Counted from the stretch's first letter, positions 12,601 through 27,600 are shown. The stretch: DNA of 64,000 bases from Siphonodentalium dalli (GCA_032622095.1 CP136061.1:84912324-84976323), one strand, 5' to 3'. Program-made: numbers and translations. Notes: a model not told the origin generated them from the letters alone.

Positions 12601-15600
12601 ATACCACACAACCTCAATACTACTTACTTGTTAGTTTAACTTCTTTGTTTTGCTGAGAATATAAGGATATATCTGTAGAAAGTGTTTTTTCTGTTTTGCT
12701 GAGAATATAAGGATATATCTGTAGAAAGTGTTTTTTTTTATGTTTTGCTGGTCGGTGATTGATGATTGTTTTTATTATGTGTTTTATTTAAGAACATATA
12801 TTTACAGTTTACATGTGTATGTTCAAATATCCAAAACAAACCACCAGAGCATTCTCATTTGTAATTTGTGAATATATGTATTCTCATGTCCCATGAATAT
12901 TAGCCAAGAATTAAGCATTACTTGCTGTTACTTTACCGGCCTTGAGGGCAACTTGGGAGAAGATCTTCTCCCTAAAATGTGCCACTTCTCCCTATTTATG
13001 TCCCAGGGAGAACGTCCTCTCTCTCATATACCAGCATGGATATGTCCCAACGGCGTATTTAAGGCATATTTATATAGTGATGTTCTTACTCACTGTAATG
13101 ATTTTATAAATGGGCTCTTACGTGTGTTGCATAATGCTTATTGGATCATAAAATGGCGATGTTGGGATGTAAATTGATTTCCACCATTCTCCCTCATAAC
13201 AGTCCACTTCTCCATAACCTAAAACTAATTCTTCAATTTACCCACAATTAGAAATTTAGATAGGTTATTGTTGAAAACATAATGGCTAAAAGGCATTGGA
13301 TGATAGATTCTATACATAATGGCTAAAAGGCATTGGATGATAGATTCTATACATAATGGCTAAAAGGCATTGGATGATAGATTCTATACATAATGGCTAA
13401 AAGGCATTGGATGATAGATTCTATACATAATGGCTAAAAGGCATTGGATGATAGATTCTATACATAATGGCTAAAAGGCATTGGATGATAGATTCTATAC
13501 ATAATGGCTAAAAGGCATTGGATGATAGATTCTATACATAATGGCTAAAAGGCATTGGATGATAGATTCTATACATAATGGCTAAAAGGCATTGGATGAT
13601 AGATTCTATACATAATGGCTAAAAGGCATTGGATGATAGATTCTATACATAATGGCTAAAAGGCATTGGATGATAGATTCTATACATAATGGCTAAAAGG
13701 CATTGGATGATAGATTCTATACATAATGGCTAAAAGGCATTGGATGATAGATTCTATACATTACATGGGAAATTGTAGGATTGTTTACCATAAAATTACT
13801 CCTACATCTATTAATTTCTAGAATTATTGAAAAAGTGGGCTCTTTAAATGGTTAATTGGCCTTATATTCTGCTATTTATGATGAAGTGATCTCTGTTGTG
13901 GGTTCTGTAAAGGGTTAGTTAATTAGCCTTATACTCTGCTATTTATGATGAAGTCATAAATTTGCTTCGCCTTCTTACAGCCCCACCAAGGGAGGATATG
14001 AGTATTAACTCAGTGAGCCAATCTTTGGAAGCTGTTAACTCAGACACACGGACCTCATCTATCATCATCATTATTATCATTATAATTTGCTTCACCCTCT
14101 TACAGCCCCGCCAAGGGAGGATTTGAGTATTAACTCAGTGAGCCAATCTTTGGAAGCTGTTAACTCAGACATACAGACCTCATCTATCATTATTATAATT
14201 TTCTTCACCTTCTCAGCCCCGCCAAGGGAGGATTTGAGTATTACATCAGTGAGTCAATCTTTGGAAGCTGTTAACTCAGACACACAGACCTCATCTATCA
14301 TTATTATAATTTTCTTCACCTTCTTACAGCCCCGCCAAGGGAGGATTTGAGTATTACATCAGTGAGTCAATCTTTGGAAGCTGTTAACTCAGACACACAG
14401 ACCTCATCTATCATTATTATCATTATAATTTTCTTCACCTTCTTACAGCCCCGCCAAGGGAGGATTTGAGTATTACATCAGTGAGTCAATCTTTAGAAGC
14501 TGTTAACTCAGACACACAGATCTCATCTATTATCGTCATTATCATCATTATAATTTACTTCACCTTCTTACAGCTCCGCCAAGGGAGGATTTGAGTATCA
14601 GATCAGTGAGCCAATCTACGGAAGCTGTTAACTCAGACACACAGACCTCCATCAAGCTCACCATCATGACATATTTCTTCAAGAATAACGAGAATGGAGA
14701 AATTACTGTCCACGGGCTCGTCGTGTCCGCTACATCCAAACAACAAGGTTAGTGTTATTTATCTATGGTCAGCTGCATACAAACAACAAGGTTACTGTTT
14801 TTTATCTACGGTCAGCTGCTTGTAAACAAGGACGTTAGTGTTAGCAATATACTTTTTGTCCCCCGAAAAATTTATTTTTGACGGACTATAGAAACGGGCT
14901 CCTTCCGTCCGTTGGTACGTCGTGCCTTTTGTACGTCCGTCCGTTTAGCTAGTGTCCATCACACTTTTATGTACCTTCATGGTGTAATCATCTCCTCCTA
15001 CAGTTTTCATTCTAGAGATTTGAAACTTAAAAGTTGCCCACATATTGGAGATGTGCAATAGATGACCTTTTATATTCCTTTGACCGGTAGAACGTTATTT
15101 ATGTTGTCTTAAGGCTGGTGGGTTGGTACGTCATTTATGTTTTCTTGCAGTTGGCAGGTGGAATGATATTTATGTCATTATCGATAGTTTTATGATAGTT
15201 TTACACATTTAACACTGGTCCCCACACCCACAAATTGGCACAATCCACCACCCATATGCTATCTAGGCTCTTGACAGATTTAACACTAGTCCCCACACCC
15301 ACAATCCCCCACCCATATCATATCTAGGCTCTTAGTCCCCACACCCACAATCCCCCACCCATATCATATCTAGGCTCTTAGTCCCCACACCCACAATCCC
15401 CCACCCATATTATATCTAGGCTTTTGACAGATTTAACACTAGTCCTCACACCCACAACCCCCCACCCATATCATATCTAGGCTCTTAGTCCCCACACCCA
15501 CAACCCCCCACCCATATCATATGTAAGCTCTTAGACCCCACACCCACAATCCCCCACCATATCATATCTAGGCTCTTAGTCCCCACACCCACAATCCCCC

Positions 15601-18600
15601 ACCCATATCATATCTAGGCTCTTGTCAGATTTATGATAAAATGAACGGCTGTTGTTTGATCGAAATCCTTTCAAAATGAAACAACATCATGAATGCACAC
15701 ACATATTTATACATAGGTATATCGCGATACATGGTTCCTGCTCAAAACCTACCAAAACATATATATCGGATATATTCGACACAGCTCAGAAGTTTCTGTA
15801 ATATACTGCTGTGCTAATAATTTGGATGGCTCTCCTTAGACTAAGCACTGCATATGTGTATTACTGTACAGTGGCATTAAATTAAGCGTAGAAGCACTGC
15901 GTATGTGTATTACTGTACAGTGGCATTACTGTAAGCGTAGACTAGATTAGTAGATTGTGGGCTGCTAAAAATAGTGCAATTATTTTATTGACAACTATTT
16001 TAAACATAGTAACGCACATCAGACATCTTGGCTATAAATCAGTCACAAACATCACAGAGACAGCCACTGCGCACCGCCGACGAACATTGACACATGGTAA
16101 TTCACACCCTAATAATTGATTGGATAATCAAGTCATTTGTGTGCTCGTTGCATAATCTCTGACTGTTTGTTATGTTAATAAAGTTGTTGTCATATCTGAG
16201 ATCTCATGGCTCAACAATAATGATTAATGGGCATTTTGGGCATGAAAAACATAAGTCTATGGATTAGTCTATGGATTTTATTCATAAATACCAAATATTA
16301 TACTTGCCTATATTTAAACATTTCTTTTTTTGGTGTGAGTCCATATTTGTTTACATCGTCGACAGCTGTATAGCCTATACTCACCTAACTTGACTCAATT
16401 TTATTCTTCCGATATATATTGTCACATTAGGCTGGGATGCCCACATATAAGACACACATATGTATATTTTAGTACCATCAGTCAGAATTTGGATTATTAA
16501 ACATGGCCACATATAGGTATCATTGACTCAAGATATACTGCAACAGTTGGCAGTTATAAGCCAAGTAAGCTATCATGAAATATTTTGGTTATTTTACTGA
16601 TTTTCATTGGAATTTTAAGGTCGACTTGCACATTTACTGTAAACGCATTTGTGAAATGAGCCAGAATAGGGTGAACGAGTCGCTGACGTCGCCCTCAAGT
16701 CTGGTCTTTGGAATCATCAAATTATATCACCAGGTGTCTCATATCCCCTGGACATCTCCAGGTGTTTGTGGCAAATTTACCCAGGTGTTTCGCATCCCTT
16801 GGAATGATAGAATTATTTTGTTTTGAGGGAAGGTGGAACTATTCCTTAAAAGGCCTGTAAATGTTATAATTAATTCTTAGTCTGTAGATGTGATTATTAA
16901 TTAATTTTAGGATTGTAAATGTGATTATTAATTCCAGACATGTAAATGTGATTATTAATTCCAGACTGTCATAATTAATTTCAGAGTTTGTGAGCGTTGC
17001 GAGTATTGATGACTTTGATGGCATGAACAACTGGGAGGCTGCCAAATCGATGGGATTTCCTCCATACAGAGTGTCCATTGATTCTCAGGATATTAATGGT
17101 TAGTGCATAACCATGAGTTGACCCATATTTAATACTGACTATAATATGGTATATTCTATGTCTCACTGATGACTAAAGAAATCGCGGTGGAATGTTGCAG
17201 GAGTTTGTTTGGAAATCAAGCTGTCTCACTAGTGGATAATAAATTGTATTTTCCTTGCGCAGATATAGAATAGAGATGCCACGATTATTTATTTTGATAA
17301 TTGATAATCGACCGTCAATAATCGACTATGATCAATTAATCGTACCGAATAACATCAGTGGAAATATTCCATAATATGGCCTATTGGCTGGGTGCTGGTT
17401 AACTGCACAATCGCTGCTTGTTTGAGTCATCGGCTTATGTAATTTTACTTCAATAAAGTGCATGATAAACCACTGTTAATGACCAATGAACACAATGAAT
17501 TCAATACCAGCACAGTTCTCAATGATGTTATAATATTTGTGAGTTCATTAGAATGAACGTAGCGATTAATTTCAGTGTTATGAATAGCCAAACATACAAA
17601 CAATATAAAAGTAGGAATGCAGGATGGATGGCCGGCGGTTCCTAAAACAAGGAAACTATAAGTTTCATCAAACTTCCAGAATGTGGATAACAATCACAAA
17701 GGTGTGCAACCTACCCGCAAATTGCAGGACTCAGAATAAGTTAAGTATTTGATAATATCGAGTTTCATTCAGCATTCATCACATGATATGCAATAGCCTG
17801 TACTAGTAACATCTAAGTATACGTATGCAAACAAAGTATACTCGCAACATTGCTGATGAGGTTATCAATATTCGGTTGAGCATATCAATATTTGGTTGAA
17901 TGTATCAATATTCGGTTGAGCATAACAATATTCAGTTGAATATATTAATATTTGGTTGAGTTAATCAATATTCGGTTGAGCATATGAATATTCAGTTGAG
18001 CATATCAATGTTCAGTTGAGCGTATTGATATTTGGTTGATCATATCAATATTTGGTTGAGCATATCAATACCATATTCAATTGAGCATATTAATGTTCAG
18101 TTGAGCACATTGACTGAACTGACTGTTCTGTTCACTCACCAGGAGATGATTTGACGTTCATTTTGGGACAAGAGGTTTGTACATCATCAAACAGCAAATG
18201 GTGTAATGGTCAGCTCAACAGTGGAACTGACTATAGGTCAGTATTATATTCTTAATAATATGACAATACTCTGATTGCAATTATCGACCTGCAGGTAAAC
18301 TATCTACAGACAAGCCTGAATGTCATGGCTTATTAACCTATAGAGAGCCCCACATAGACTGGAGCAGACAACACTCTGCAGTGCATGCTTCCATCTGTGC
18401 TAGGCTCCCTGCATGTTAAACATATAAGGCCATATAAACTTAATAGTTTGTTTCTCAGGGATTTTTTTTTTCAAAGTGATGAGGGAGGCAGTTATTTATA
18501 TTTATTATTTTTTTAAAATTAATTTTGTGGTGAGGCAGGTATTTATATATATAATATTTATCGGAGTCCCATATTAATAAGGAATAATACTGGATATGAG

Positions 18601-21600
18601 GAATAATACTGGATATGTGCAATATACTGAAGCAGGGAAGCTGACCATCATATATCCCCTTAATAATCTAGATTTGTAATAAAGTTGTATAGAGGAAACA
18701 GTTTGAGTTATTCACTCATGGCAGAAGATGTGGAAACTACATCGGTGAAATTTGATGTAACTCAGGGTGACCACCAGCCAGATCAAGCTTTATTGGAAGG
18801 AGTTCCACTGGACTACACATGAATTGATAATATTAAATCACAACAATAATTTATGAAATAAAAGGTTTATTTTCTAATTAATCACAGACTTTCATAAAAA
18901 TCTTGAAGTTTGGAATAGTGCTGATCCACAAACCAGAGTGCATTACATACAATAGCCACATATTGCCGACCCACACTGTCAACGCTAACCTTTCGGAAGC
19001 CCACTTTGTTTTCAACCAGTCAATGAATGAATTGCACAATTTGTTACGTTTGTTTTTCACATTTGTCTTACTGGGCAACACCACATCCTTGCAACTTGTC
19101 ATCAGCACCGAGAATACATCAACTACTTCTCCCGATGTATTCTCTGGTACATCTTCTTTGGTCACTCGAATTTGAAATTATCGTCCGAAAAATTGCGTGA
19201 CTTCAGAAAACATGATGATTGATGATCATCAATGACATCATGATCATGATGTCTCCTGCAACTGTGTCAAAGTCCCCCGTTTTCGTTTTTGAAACAACCA
19301 GGTCAAAATCATCGTCAATGTCTTTCGTGGACATGAAATCATCAGCCATTTGAGGAACAGTTTTTGATCTGTTGTCTGATATAATTGTCCATTTGCCTTC
19401 CGACGCATTCTGCACGATACAAATGTTCACCAAAGTCGCCATTTTGTTATTATTTTAACAGGAAGTTCGTCAGAATTATCCGCCCTTGTTTGTGAATGTA
19501 AAGTCCGGATAGATTTGCAGTTTGCGTAAAGTTTCAAGACGAAGTTATCGGTCTGGGGCGGTTCGGGACATGCAGTATTTATATATTTATTATTTTATAG
19601 GTGCCAATAAATAAGGGGGAGGCGCAGGTTTTTGGGGGACGCGGCGATCCCTGAGAAACGAACTATTAAGTGTGTATGGCCTAACAATTAATTTTGACCA
19701 AGTCTGGAAATAGTGACAAATTAACCCATAGAGAGCCCCACACAGACTGGAGCAGACGACACTCTGCAATGCATGCTTCCCTCTGTGTTAGGCTCCCTGT
19801 GGGTTAAACTTATAACAATTATGGCCAAGCCTGGAAATCGTGTGTCTAACATTAGCAGAATGAGGTCCCCAGAGAGTGAATTTAGTGACACTATCCCGCC
19901 GTGTAACCCTCTGGGAAACTCATTCTGCTTAGGCCTCAACTGCTATGTGAGACCAAGACTCAGGTTTAAGTTCCCCTGTTGAAGTTAGTGATGTTCATCA
20001 CTTAGTCACCTTGATTATGTATTTTATGTATGAGGTCCTCAGTGGGTGACTTTGTTGATTTTAGCCCACTGTGTGGAATAGCATCAGCAAATTCACCCTC
20101 TGGAGACCTCATTCTGCAAATGATAGACACACTATATCCAGGCTTGATTATTATTCTGTTAACCCTTTCATGGCGGAAGCTGCGCTGGTTCAGCATTAAA
20201 GATCCTGTGTCAGTGCATTCTTTTATACATGCAAGACTCCCATTGGGAGCCTCGCATATATAAGAGAATATACTGGCTTACAAGGTCAAGTTAAATGTTG
20301 TTATGCCAATGTATTCTGTTAAATATGATTTTGCCAATGTAATCTGTTATATATGATTATGCCAATGTATTCTGTTATATATGATTATGCCAATGTATTC
20401 TGTTATATATGCGAGGCTACCTCTGGCCAGAATAATTTGAAATGCTATTATTTTGTTTTTTTCTTAGGCATACTCCAACGAAACATTCCAAATCGGCATC
20501 AGCATATGGCCTGAACATATATCTATGAAAGTTTATTGATTGATTCCATCTCTGCAACTGTCCATGGCCATTATTACTCAAACGTACATCCATAAAAGTT
20601 AGTTGATTGATTGCATGTGTTTATTTTGTCAAAAATCACCAAATAAATTATCATTAATTGGCACGTTTTGTTACTGAGTTTGCAAACACACGTTTAACAA
20701 TTGCATTAACGATCAGGAACGATCTTAATTGAATAAAAAACGTACCACAATTATTTGGCTCTTATGAGCGATTGTCAAAGTTAACACTATTTCTTGCAGA
20801 GTCATTTTGAACTGAACTATGTTCTCTGGGGTGCATTTTTTGTTCTTTTGGCGCCGATGCTTCGGAATCGCCTTCAACCTCGTCTTCACTTTCCATCGCC
20901 GGGGTGATTTCGATTTCCCCTACCTCGTCGTCAGAAATACCTTCATGCATCAGTTTGTAATCTATCAATTTTCTAGGTCTTTGAGAACGATCCATTTAAC
21001 CGCATGCAATATATTCACAAGGAGATATCTATTCAATAAATGTGTACAATTTTGACACAATTCAACTCCAGTTTAGAAGATTTAAAAAAAATTTGATGAA
21101 TGAAAAATAACTGAAAAGTTTGAGTTTGAGGTTGCTTGATTATCTCCCTTAATCAGTCCGATATTATAGGCTGTTTCAAACTTCCCTCATTATCAACTAC
21201 ACTGTTTGACTTGATAAGCCAAACAAACACAATGAATAAGGAACGATCTTGCTCGTATAAAAAAAATACATGTACATGTACCACAATTATTTCGCGATAC
21301 GTAATTGATCGTGATTCATGTATCTGGTCAAAGTTTGTTAGTTATTTTCTGCATGGGGGAGGGATGGTCAGTGGTTTCTATGTGTGTGGAGTGTTTTATT
21401 TTGCACTGAAATCAACCCTTGGAACATTCTTTAACCATGACTGAAATTTTGCAAAAACCCTGTGCCAATGCATTCTCTTTTATATGCAAAGCTCAGAGTC
21501 TCACATATATAAGAGAATGCATTGGCCTAACATTATTTACCTTGACCTGGCAAGCCAGTGAATTGTCTTATAATAACATAATTGAATGAAGTATCGCCTG

Positions 21601-24600
21601 AATGGTCTGTTCTAAAAATAGAACAATAAAGTGTTCCATTTAATCATCACATTTTATAATAAAATATTCAAAATAAAATCAATATTAATTGATAAAGTGT
21701 TTCCAGACATGGGTCTTCAATTCATATTTATTATTTTATACCCACGAAACTATTTCAAAATTGTTATTTAAAGAGATAATCCATCTTTAACGATCCTTCA
21801 TAAGAAGCCTAAATTGAAATACTAGAGATATTTAATGTAATGGCCAACTCCCCTAATTTGTTGGCGATTTGGCCCAGTGTCAGACCATCTATCACCATCT
21901 ATCACCAGACTATGTTTTGATCATCGATACGAAAACTTCCGGGTTGGGTTGTTCCAATTTTGCGGAATCAAAACCAGGCAAAACAGAACGAAGCAAAGTA
22001 ATAACAGAATTGAATGAAGTGAAGCATCCTGCAGTAACTTTCTCTTGCAGAAATAACTCAAATTTGTTTTGCCGTCGACCACGCCGTGATTAGAAAGTAA
22101 AACTTTGAGGGATTTTCCTACTAACGACCTTGACATTTAATCTTTAAATGATTTATTTTCGAATTCGATTAGGATTTTGGCAGGGTATCGCATCTCTGTG
22201 GGCCATTACATCAACCCTAGTTATTCGTAAGTAATTAGGTTGCACATCCTTTATTGTACAATCTACTTTATAGGTTTCTCTTTTTTTTCCTGCTGTTTGA
22301 TGCCAAATTTCGTTGGTTTTCTGTGAATAAAAATGATCAATGTGTTGAAATAATTGGATTTTAGAACTTGATTATGTACAAGTGTACTGCACGAGTGGAG
22401 TATGTATGCCACTCGATTAAACCCAGTATTGAATGCAATATTTATATTTCATTGTGAAGATTATAGTATGCATGAGTTGAGGGTCTATGGCTACTCAATT
22501 AACCCCAGAATTGAATGCGATATTTATATTTCAGTGACACGGTAATAGTATGCACGAGTGGAGGGTGTACGGCCACTCGATTAACTCCAGACTTGAATGC
22601 GATATTTATATTACAGTGACACGGTAATAGTATGCACGAAGGAAGGGTGTACGGTCACTCGATTAACTCCAGGCTTGAATGCGATATTTATATTTCAGTG
22701 GCAACGTCATAGCATGCACGAGTGGAGGGTGTACTGCCACTCGATTAACTCCAGGCTTGAATATGATATTTATATTTCAGTGACAACGTCATAGCATGCA
22801 CGAGTGGAGGGTGTACTGCCACTCGATTAACTCCAGACTTGAATGCGATATTTATATTTCAGTGACACGGTAATAGTATGCACGAAGGAAGGGTGTACGG
22901 TCACTCGATTAACTCCAGGCTTGAATGCGATATTTATATTTCAGTGACACGGTAATAGTATGCACGAGTGGAGGGTGTACTGCCACTCGATTAACTCCAG
23001 GCTTGAATGTGATATTTATATTTCAGTGACAACGTCATAGCATGCACGAGTGGAGGGTGTACTGCCACTCGATTAACTCCAGGCTTGAATATGATATTTA
23101 TATTTCAGTGACAACGTCATAGCATGCACGAGTGGAGGGTGTACTGCCACTCGATTAACTCCAGGCTTGAATATGATATTTATATTTCAGTGACAACGTC
23201 ATAGCATGCATGAGTGGATGGTGTATGGCCACTCGATTAACTCCAGACTTGAATGTGATATTTATATTTCAGTGTGAAGATAATTGGTGCACGAGTGGAG
23301 GGTGTATGGCCACTCGATTAAATCCATGCGATATATATATGGTAATAGTATGCACGAGTGGAGGGTGTATGGTCACTATTAACTCCAGACTTGAATGTGA
23401 TATTATATTTCAGTGACACGGTAATAGTATGCACGAGTGAAGGGTGTACTGTCACTCGATTAACTCCAGACTTGAATTTGATATTTATATTTCAGTGTGA
23501 AGATAATAGCGTGCACGAGTGGAGGATGTATGGGCACTCAATTCTACAATGGCCCATTTAAGACCAAGCAACCAGGTAATAAATTGGTGTAACCCTCTCT
23601 TTTCTCATTTACGAGAAGTTCCCTTAGGAAATATTCAGATAATAAGTTCAATAAACAACCATAGGTGGTTTGTTGAACATATTATGTGAACATTTCCCAC
23701 CAATTAATAGGAATCCTTAATTAAACACTTGTATTGTCTCTCCATCTTTCTGCTCATTGTTCCTGGTAACCCCTCCAAATGAATAATTGGCCATTCCAAT
23801 GTATAGGTTTATAACTGAATGGGACATTCTATTTAGTAAAGAAAGGGACCCAAGGCTAGGGCCCTACGAATCAGGGATTTTTATTTCAAATCAAATCTCG
23901 AATTGAATGGGCGAAATATTAGCCTGAAATTTTACGAAAACCCTGTGCCCATGTGTCTCCCATAGGGAGCCTCGCATCTATTATAGAATACAATATTGCC
24001 TAACAATATTTACCTTGAGCTTGTAAGCCAGTGCATTATCTTATATTTGCAAAGCTCCATATGTCAGAAATCTTTAACAAATCAAACACATCTTACAGAT
24101 TAACCCTTTCATGGTGTGAGCTGCGTTGATGCAGCATTAACCCTTTCATGGTGTGAGCTGCGTTGATGCAGCATTAACCCTTTCATGGTGTGAGCTGCGT
24201 TGATGCAGCATTAACCCTTTGATGGTGTGAGCTGCGTTGATGCAGCATTAACCCTTTCATGGTGTGAGCTGCGTTGATGCAGCATTAACCCTTTCATGGT
24301 GTGAGCTCTGCTGGTGCAGCATTAACCCTTTCATGGTGTGAGCTCTGCTGATGCAGCATTAACCCTTTCATGGTGTGAGCTGCGTTGATGCAGCATTAAC
24401 CCTTTGATGGTGTGAGCTGCGTTGATGCAGCATTAACCCTTTCATGGTGTGAGCTGCGTTGATGCAGCATTAACCCTTTCATGGTGTGAGCTGCGTTGAT
24501 GCAGCATTAACCCTTTCATGGTGTGAGCTGCGTTGATGCAGCATTAACCCTTTGATGGTGTGAGCTGCGTTGATGCAGCATTAACCCTTTCATGGTGTGA

Positions 24601-27600
24601 GCTGCGTTGATGCAGCATTAACCCTTTCATGGTGTGAGCTCTGCTGGTGCAGCATTAACCCTTTGATGGTGTGAGCTGCGTTGATGCAGCATTAACCCTT
24701 TCATGGTGTGAGCTGCGTTGATGCAGCATTAACCCTTTCATGGTGTGAGCTGCGTTGATGCAGCATTAACCCTTTCATGGTGTGAGCTCTGCTGGTGCAG
24801 CATTAACCCTTTCATGGTGTGAGCTCTGCTGGTGCAGCATTAAAGATCCTGTGCAGTGCATTCTGTTATAGATGAGAGTCTCTCATTGGAAGCCTCATAT
24901 ATAAGAGAATGCATTGGCACAGGATATTCGCGAAATTTCAGGAAGCTCCAGTCATGAAAGGGTTAATGTGATGTCACCAGAATCAACAAGATAGACAGTA
25001 TTACTAGAGCATGCACGCAGCCAGGTCTGATAATATGCTAATTATGCTAAGGCCTCATCTTCTCTGGAAGGTGTCTTTATTATTAAATTAGCAAATTTTG
25101 TTTGTTTCCTTAGAAACTTCTTCAGCTGTTTTAGTTTAATAGTTTAATATCCCCAAATGACATAATTCAGGGGAGAGAAATTTCCTTTTACCAAGCACAC
25201 GGAGTTGTCCTGCACTGAATACAAAAATCATATTACTCTTCCCAGTTTTGTCCCCCAACATTTTTGGAGGACTATTGTAATCAGCCGTGTCCATCTGTTC
25301 GTGCATCTAGACGTCTTTGTATCCGATTCCTTGTCCGTACTCCAGTTCAAATTATTTGATCAAAACGAAACTTGGTATTACATGGTTCCCACGGCTCCTT
25401 GAATTTCCTTGAATATGAAAATCCATTTTCAAGGCCCTTGAATACCCTTGGATTTCATCTAACTCCTTGAACACCCTTGGATTTCATATTACTCCTTGAA
25501 TACCCTTGGATTTCATATATAAACTCATTGAATACCCTTGGATTTCATATAACTCCTTGAATACCCTTGGATTTCATCTAACTCCTTGAATACCCTTGGA
25601 TTTCATATAACTCCTTGAATACCCTTGGATTTCACCTGACTCCTTGAAAACCCTTGAATAATAGCCATGTATAAATCCTTGATATGTTGGAAAACCCTTG
25701 AATAGTAGGCATTCCATTACGATCGCGGGATTTGGAACGATTACACAAAGCGATCAGCAAAATAATTATGTGCGATAGATACGGAATTTTATCACAAAAT
25801 ATGTTCTGGATCCATGTATGTGTAATTATTTTTACGTTTACCCATACCATAGTATGGTAAACATAGTGTCGATGTCCGGATTGACCACTCGTCGTGCGTC
25901 CGTCCTTCTGTCTGTCCGTAGACACTTCATGCATGGTGCGATAACTCAAATATTCCAAGTATTCCATGTCCAGGTCACCTTTTCACATTTAACCCAAGGC
26001 TGTGGTGGTGCAGCATTACAGATCCTGTACCAGTGCATTCTCTTATTCCAATAATTTGTGTTAGTACATTTGTCTATAATAGTACATAACAGTATACTCT
26101 ATAATTCAACATCAAAACTCTCATTTATGATTCTGATCATAGTAATTTATCGCCAAGGGATGGGTTAACATCTGCTGATCGTGATCGGCCTCTCGTTATA
26201 AGCCATTTAAAAAAAAAATGGAACGTATAATGTTATTGGGCCATCTGTTTGATTTTTTCGTTTCTGGATGATAACTTTAGTAAGTCTGAACTGAATGAAA
26301 TGAAATTTGGTATGTGTGTTTACAGGCACAACATACAGGTCAAGTTCGAATTCGGGTTCTCTTATGCCAATGTGCAGATAAAGAAAGCTATGGTATCTAA
26401 TTTAAAATAAGTTTCAACAATACACATCACATGATATCAACAGTGGACTAGAACATCTGTGCTGTGAGTATATCACTCTACAGATGGTCTGAGGTCATTA
26501 TAAATGTTATTGGTTTAATAGATGCCAGGCTTCAACATAAACAATGTCTGTGATTTTTTGACAGCTCTGCAATATAATTAATATTAATGGGTCAGCAGTG
26601 AGGTGTCTTATCTTGATGCTGTTGTTGGTAGAATTTGATATATTATAATTGTAAACTCAAATTGGACTCTCTTAACCCAAGTATTCCATGTCCAGGTCAC
26701 CTTTTCACATTTAACCCAAGGCTGTGGTGGTGCAGCATTACAGATCATGTACCAGTGCATTCTCTTATTCCAATAATTTGTGTTATGTACATTTGTCTAT
26801 AATAGTACATAACAGTATACTCTATAATTCAACATCAAAACTCTCATTTATTATTCTGTAATTGACTATCGCCAAGGGATGGGTTAACATCTGCTGATCG
26901 TGATCGGCCTCTCGTTATAAGCCATTTTGAAAAAAATGGAACGTATAATGTTATTGGGCCATTTGTTTGATTTTTTCGTTTCTGGATGATAACTTTAGTA
27001 AGTCTGAACTGAATGAAATGAAATTTGGTATGTGTGTTTACAGGCACAACATACACAGGTCAAGTTCAAATTCGGGTTCCGCCCACCTAATTTCACCAGA
27101 GTTTTTAAGTTGAAATTTTCACTCATTTTCGTTTCCAGATGATAGCTTTAGTAAGTCTCAACTGAATAGAATTAAATTTGGTGTGTGAGCTTACTCGCCC
27201 AAAATACAAGTCAAGTTCGAATTTGGGTTTCCGTCGTCAATTTTTGCCGGAGTTATTGTTCTTGTCGACTTAGAATTTCCCAATTATTTTGGTTTTCCGA
27301 TGATAACTTTAGTGTTAGTTATCTGACTGTTTTCAAATTTAGCATGTGGATTAGCCACATGAAAATACAGGTCAAGTTAAAATTTGGATTCGGGCTGCCA
27401 ATTTTTGCCAGAGTTATGGTCCTTGTTGACCTTGTTGACTTGTTGCCAATTATTTTGGTTTCCGGATGATAGCTTCAGTTATAGTTATCTGTTTGTTTTC
27501 GAATTTGGCATGTGGATTACTCGTTATGGCCTTTTGTTGAAATTACCACGCACTTATTTTGCCACGCCCTAACTAATCTGTTGTGAGATGGCCATGGGAA

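Noticed and set aside
13277-13765. Regular repeats that could be mistaken for a CRISPR array
   Set aside because: Head-to-tail identical 37-bp units without unique spacers, in a eukaryotic intron; a minisatellite.
17445-17693. Minus-strand ORF also found at 32912-33160
   Set aside because: Both lie in copies of the same non-autonomous hAT element; the shared reading follows from DNA similarity and shows no recognisable domain.
20478-20543. Possible extra exon after exon 9: TTTTTTTCTTAG followed by AYSNETFQIGISIWP, which looks like an FN3 end
   Set aside because: Its frame does not fit the phase 2 end of exon 9, there is no good donor, and exon 10 already joins exon 9 in phase with a sensible FN3 ending. 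Kept only as a remote candidate for an alternative or lost exon.
22177-22231. TTTTGGCAG/GGTATCGCATCTC ... TTCGTAAGTAA as an exon after exon 9
   Set aside because: Phase 2 reading gives no FN3 pattern, and the downstream phase does not fit exon 10.
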